Assembly (NCBI GenBank): GCA_026786325.1 | Contig: JAJAYH010000056.1 | Span: 1-13,019, forward strand | Source of the DNA: Alkalinema sp. CAN_BIN05 | Lineage (GTDB): Bacteria > Cyanobacteriota > Cyanobacteriia > Leptolyngbyales > Leptolyngbyaceae | Reading direction: 5' to 3' | Length of the DNA stretch: 13,019 nt | In this document: positions 11,315 to 13,019 of the stretch, one piece after another | Numbering within the stretch: the first letter of the stretch is position 1 | How the letters are laid out: each line of letters begins with the position of its first letter | Notes under the pieces: model-generated | Seen by the model: the letters and a program-made list of their open reading frames with translations, nothing else | The model's database searches: none | What the model was told of the DNA's origin: nothing | Translations under genes and position numbers: made by a program

Positions 11315-12535
11315 ATGGCTACAGAACGGACTTATCACGATCCTCTTCACGGCGCAATTACGCTATCTCGAACCGATCGCACTGAAGCCCTGTTGATTGA
11401 ATTAATCGATACTCCCGCATTCCAACGATTGCGACGGATTCGGCAATTAGGTCTGGCGAGTTTGACATTCCATGGCGGCGAAGCATCACGGTTTACCCAT
11501 TCCCTAGGGGTGATGGCCATTACCCGGCGGGCCTTCGATCGTTTATGTCTAAGTACGCCGAGCCTGTTACCTCATCGCGCCTTGGTGTTGTGTGCGGCGC
11601 TGCTCCACGACATTGGTCACGGTCCTTTTAGTCATACGGGCGAGGAGGTGTTTTGGACCCATCACGAGGTTTGGACCTGCAAAATTTTGAATGAGTCGTT
11701 GCCGATTCAGACGTTGCTTGATTCCCATGACCGCAGTCTACGATCGCAACTTGTTCAAATTTACCAAAAGAGTCATCCCATTCCTTGTCTGTGGCAGTTG
11801 ATCTCCAGCCAATTGGATTGCGATCGGCTCGACTATCTAATGCGCGACAGTTATATGACCGGAGTTTCCTATGGTCAGCTTGATCTCGATCGGATTCTTC
11901 TCGCGTTACAAGTAGATCCAACAACGCAGCAATTAGTCGTGGCACGGAAAGGTTTGGGTGCGATTGAGCATTATTTAGTGGTGCGATCGTTTATGTATTC
12001 TCAGGTTTATAATCACGGAAAAAATATTGCGGCGACCTGGTTGCTCGATCGGGCGTTCACGAGGGCACGAGACTTACTGGCGACAGGACAAGAGCTAGCA
12101 ATTGATGAAACGGTGCGAGCTTGGCTAAATGCAAAAGAAGTCCCGATGCTGTTACCTGATTATTTAGCTGGGGATGACACCGTGTTTCAGTACCATTTGC
12201 AACGTTGGCAAGCAAACCCAGACCCGATTTTGAGTGATCTTTGTCGGCGATGCTGCGATCGGGATTTATTTAAAGCTCGTGAAGTATCTCATCTGGGACC
12301 AGCAGAGCAACAAGAGCGTTTCCATCAGACTCAGCAAGAGATGAGGGCGATCGGTTTAGATCCGCATTATTACACCGGATTTCGAGTGGCTCGTAGTAAG
12401 GGATACGCACTCTATCAAAAAGGTATCAAGCTCCAACAAGATGGCGAACTCACAGAAATTAGTGAGGTGTCACCGCTGATTAAAACGATCGCAACCACTC
12501 AAGAACGGTCTTGGGTGGTTGCGGTTGAGAGATGA
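11315..12535 (+). CDS. HD-domain phosphohydrolase (dNTPase-like, COG1078 type)
   Basis: A 406-residue cytosolic HD-superfamily metalloenzyme. It begins with the family opening YHDPLHGAI (7-15), followed by the substrate-binding FQRLRRIRQLG (36-46). The metal ligands are present: H62 (RFTHSLGV), H98-D99 (LLHDIGHGPFSH) and D168 (SQLDCDRLDYLMRDS). Relatives such as the Enterococcus faecalis enzyme EF1143 hydrolyse dNTPs to deoxynucleosides and triphosphate, sometimes with allosteric nucleotide control; the actual substrate here is unknown. It starts 5 bases after ctpA and is probably co-transcribed with it, though no functional link between D1 processing and nucleotide hydrolysis is obvious. Its last codons contain a very stable hairpin (12486-12527), and its stop lies 10 bases from the stop of the converging protease gene. 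Confidence 0.92.
   Translation: MATERTYHDPLHGAITLSRTDRTEALLIELIDTPAFQRLRRIRQLGLASLTFHGGEASRFTHSLGVMAITRRAFDRLCLSTPSLLPHRALVLCAALLHDIGHGPFSHTGEEVFWTHHEVWTCKILNESLPIQTLLDSHDRSLRSQLVQIYQKSHPIPCLWQLISSQLDCDRLDYLMRDSYMTGVSYGQLDLDRILLALQVDPTTQQLVVARKGLGAIEHYLVVRSFMYSQVYNHGKNIAATWLLDRAFTRARDLLATGQELAIDETVRAWLNAKEVPMLLPDYLAGDDTVFQYHLQRWQANPDPILSDLCRRCCDRDLFKAREVSHLGPAEQQERFHQTQQEMRAIGLDPHYYTGFRVARSKGYALYQKGIKLQQDGELTEISEVSPLIKTIATTQERSWVVAVER
12486..12527 (+). terminator. Strong hairpin covering the last codons of the HD gene
   Basis: In the plus-strand transcript 12486-12504 pairs with 12509-12527: 19 consecutive pairs including three G-U wobbles, closed by the tetraloop ACGG. It ends five bases before the stop codon. 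No T-run follows, so it is not a standard intrinsic terminator. It may protect or define the 3' end or block the converging polymerase. On the minus-strand RNA the wobbles become A-C mismatches. Confidence 0.6.
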
Positions 12536-12545
12536 ATTTGAGAGC

Positions 12546-13019
12546 CTACTGATTCAAGGTAGTAGTTGGTTTTTGACCGAGGTTTCGTTGGGAAATAAGT
12601 TTGGTAATGGTCGAGACCGCCCGGACATATTGAGGGTCATCCAATGTTCCAAGTAAACGAGGGTTGCTATAAAGCTTCTCCAGTTGTTCACGGGTCAAAG
12701 GCAACACAACATCCGGCTGGATTCCTTTCTGGCTGATATCGGTGCCATTAGGTGTGTAGTAATGAGCAATCGTGACCGCCAAACCCGAACCATCAGACAG
12801 CGGATGAACCGACTGCACCAATGCCTTACCAAAGGTCTGGGTACCGATGATAGTGGCGCGTTTGTTGTCTTTGAGTGCGCCAGTCAAAATTTCGCTGGAG
12901 CTAGCCGAATTTTTGTCTACCAGCACCACCAAGGGCAAGTCGCTAATGGCTGTGCGATTGGCCACGAGTTCATCAGTGCCACCTTTGCGATTGACGGTTT
13001 TGACAATGCCGCCTTCATT
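12546..13019 (-). CDS. C-terminal processing protease, CtpB/CtpC-like (family S41), C-terminal part
   Basis: The frame is open from the right edge of the window to the TAG at 12546, giving the last 157 residues; the N-terminal part with signal peptide and PDZ lies outside. A GTG at 12965 is an internal valine, not the start, since family similarity continues upstream of it (NEGGIVKTVNRKGGTDEL). The catalytic core is complete: nucleophile Ser in SASSSEIL (codon 12900-12902), Lys in TFGKALVQ (codon 12825-12827) and the Gln four residues later. The Ser-Lys spacing of 25 equals that of ctpA. The C-terminal SDGSGLAVTIAHYYTPNGTDI and GIQPD motifs are typical of S41. It would process or degrade exported or lumenal proteins. 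It is a second paralogue beside ctpA but on the opposite strand and clearly diverged, so it is not a recent duplication. Confidence 0.92.
   Translation of the reverse strand, partial: NEGGIVKTVNRKGGTDELVANRTAISDLPLVVLVDKNSASSSEILTGALKDNKRATIIGTQTFGKALVQSVHPLSDGSGLAVTIAHYYTPNGTDISQKGIQPDVVLPLTREQLEKLYSNPRLLGTLDDPQYVRAVSTITKLISQRNLGQKPTTTLNQ

Noticed and set aside
12546..12965. Complete short protease gene starting at GTG 12965
   Set aside because: The same frame continues to the window edge with S41-like sequence, so the gene is cut by the window and 12965 is an internal valine.

Overview
The window is chromosomal DNA of a cyanobacterium. It carries the cytochrome b6f genes petB and petD as a pair, the D1-processing protease gene ctpA, a long-tailed DnaK of the cyanobacterial DnaK3 type with its own DnaJ, and many CGATCG cores, including at least four perfect HIP1 octamers (GCGATCGC). 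No species can be named from this. Genes are packed tightly. The longest gene-free stretch is 215 bases (3566-3780), and I see no tRNA, rRNA, CRISPR array or insertion sequence.

Layout. From 38 to 2559 (+) a DedA-family membrane protein overlaps by four bases a full ABC exporter half-transporter. Facing it on the minus strand (2633-3565) is an RNase HI twice the usual length, with a Lys/Glu repeat linker and an extra C-terminal domain. A divergent promoter region follows, then an Rpn/PD-(D/E)XK-type nuclease gene (3781-4608, +). Next come dnaK and dnaJ (4779-8584, +), closed by a perfect 14-bp inverted-repeat terminator that also serves the convergent petB-petD operon (9847 down to 8658, -). 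Divergent from petB is ctpA (10035-11309, +), followed after 5 bases by an HD-domain phosphohydrolase (11315-12535, +). The right edge holds the C-terminal part of a second S41 C-terminal processing protease on the minus strand (12546-13019, cut by the window end).

How the genes fit together. The right two thirds has a thylakoid theme. PetB and PetD form the membrane core of cytochrome b6f, CtpA matures the D1 protein of photosystem II in the lumen, and DnaK3-type chaperones are known from other cyanobacteria to be essential and membrane-associated. The DedA and ABC pair is a membrane-transport module of unknown substrate. The rpn gene is the most accessory-like element.

Most unusual observations: (1) DnaK and DnaJ both carry long disordered Asn/Asp/Arg-rich segments with internal repeats, and DnaK lacks the EEVD end; (2) RNase HI is fused to a repeat linker and an additional domain; (3) a 19-bp hairpin, stable only in the sense transcript, covers the last codons of the HD gene; (4) the rpn gene has no evident ribosome-binding site at its start, but a good one lies 85 bases upstream before a four-codon ORF in the same frame. 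I did not find a clearly new multi-gene system.
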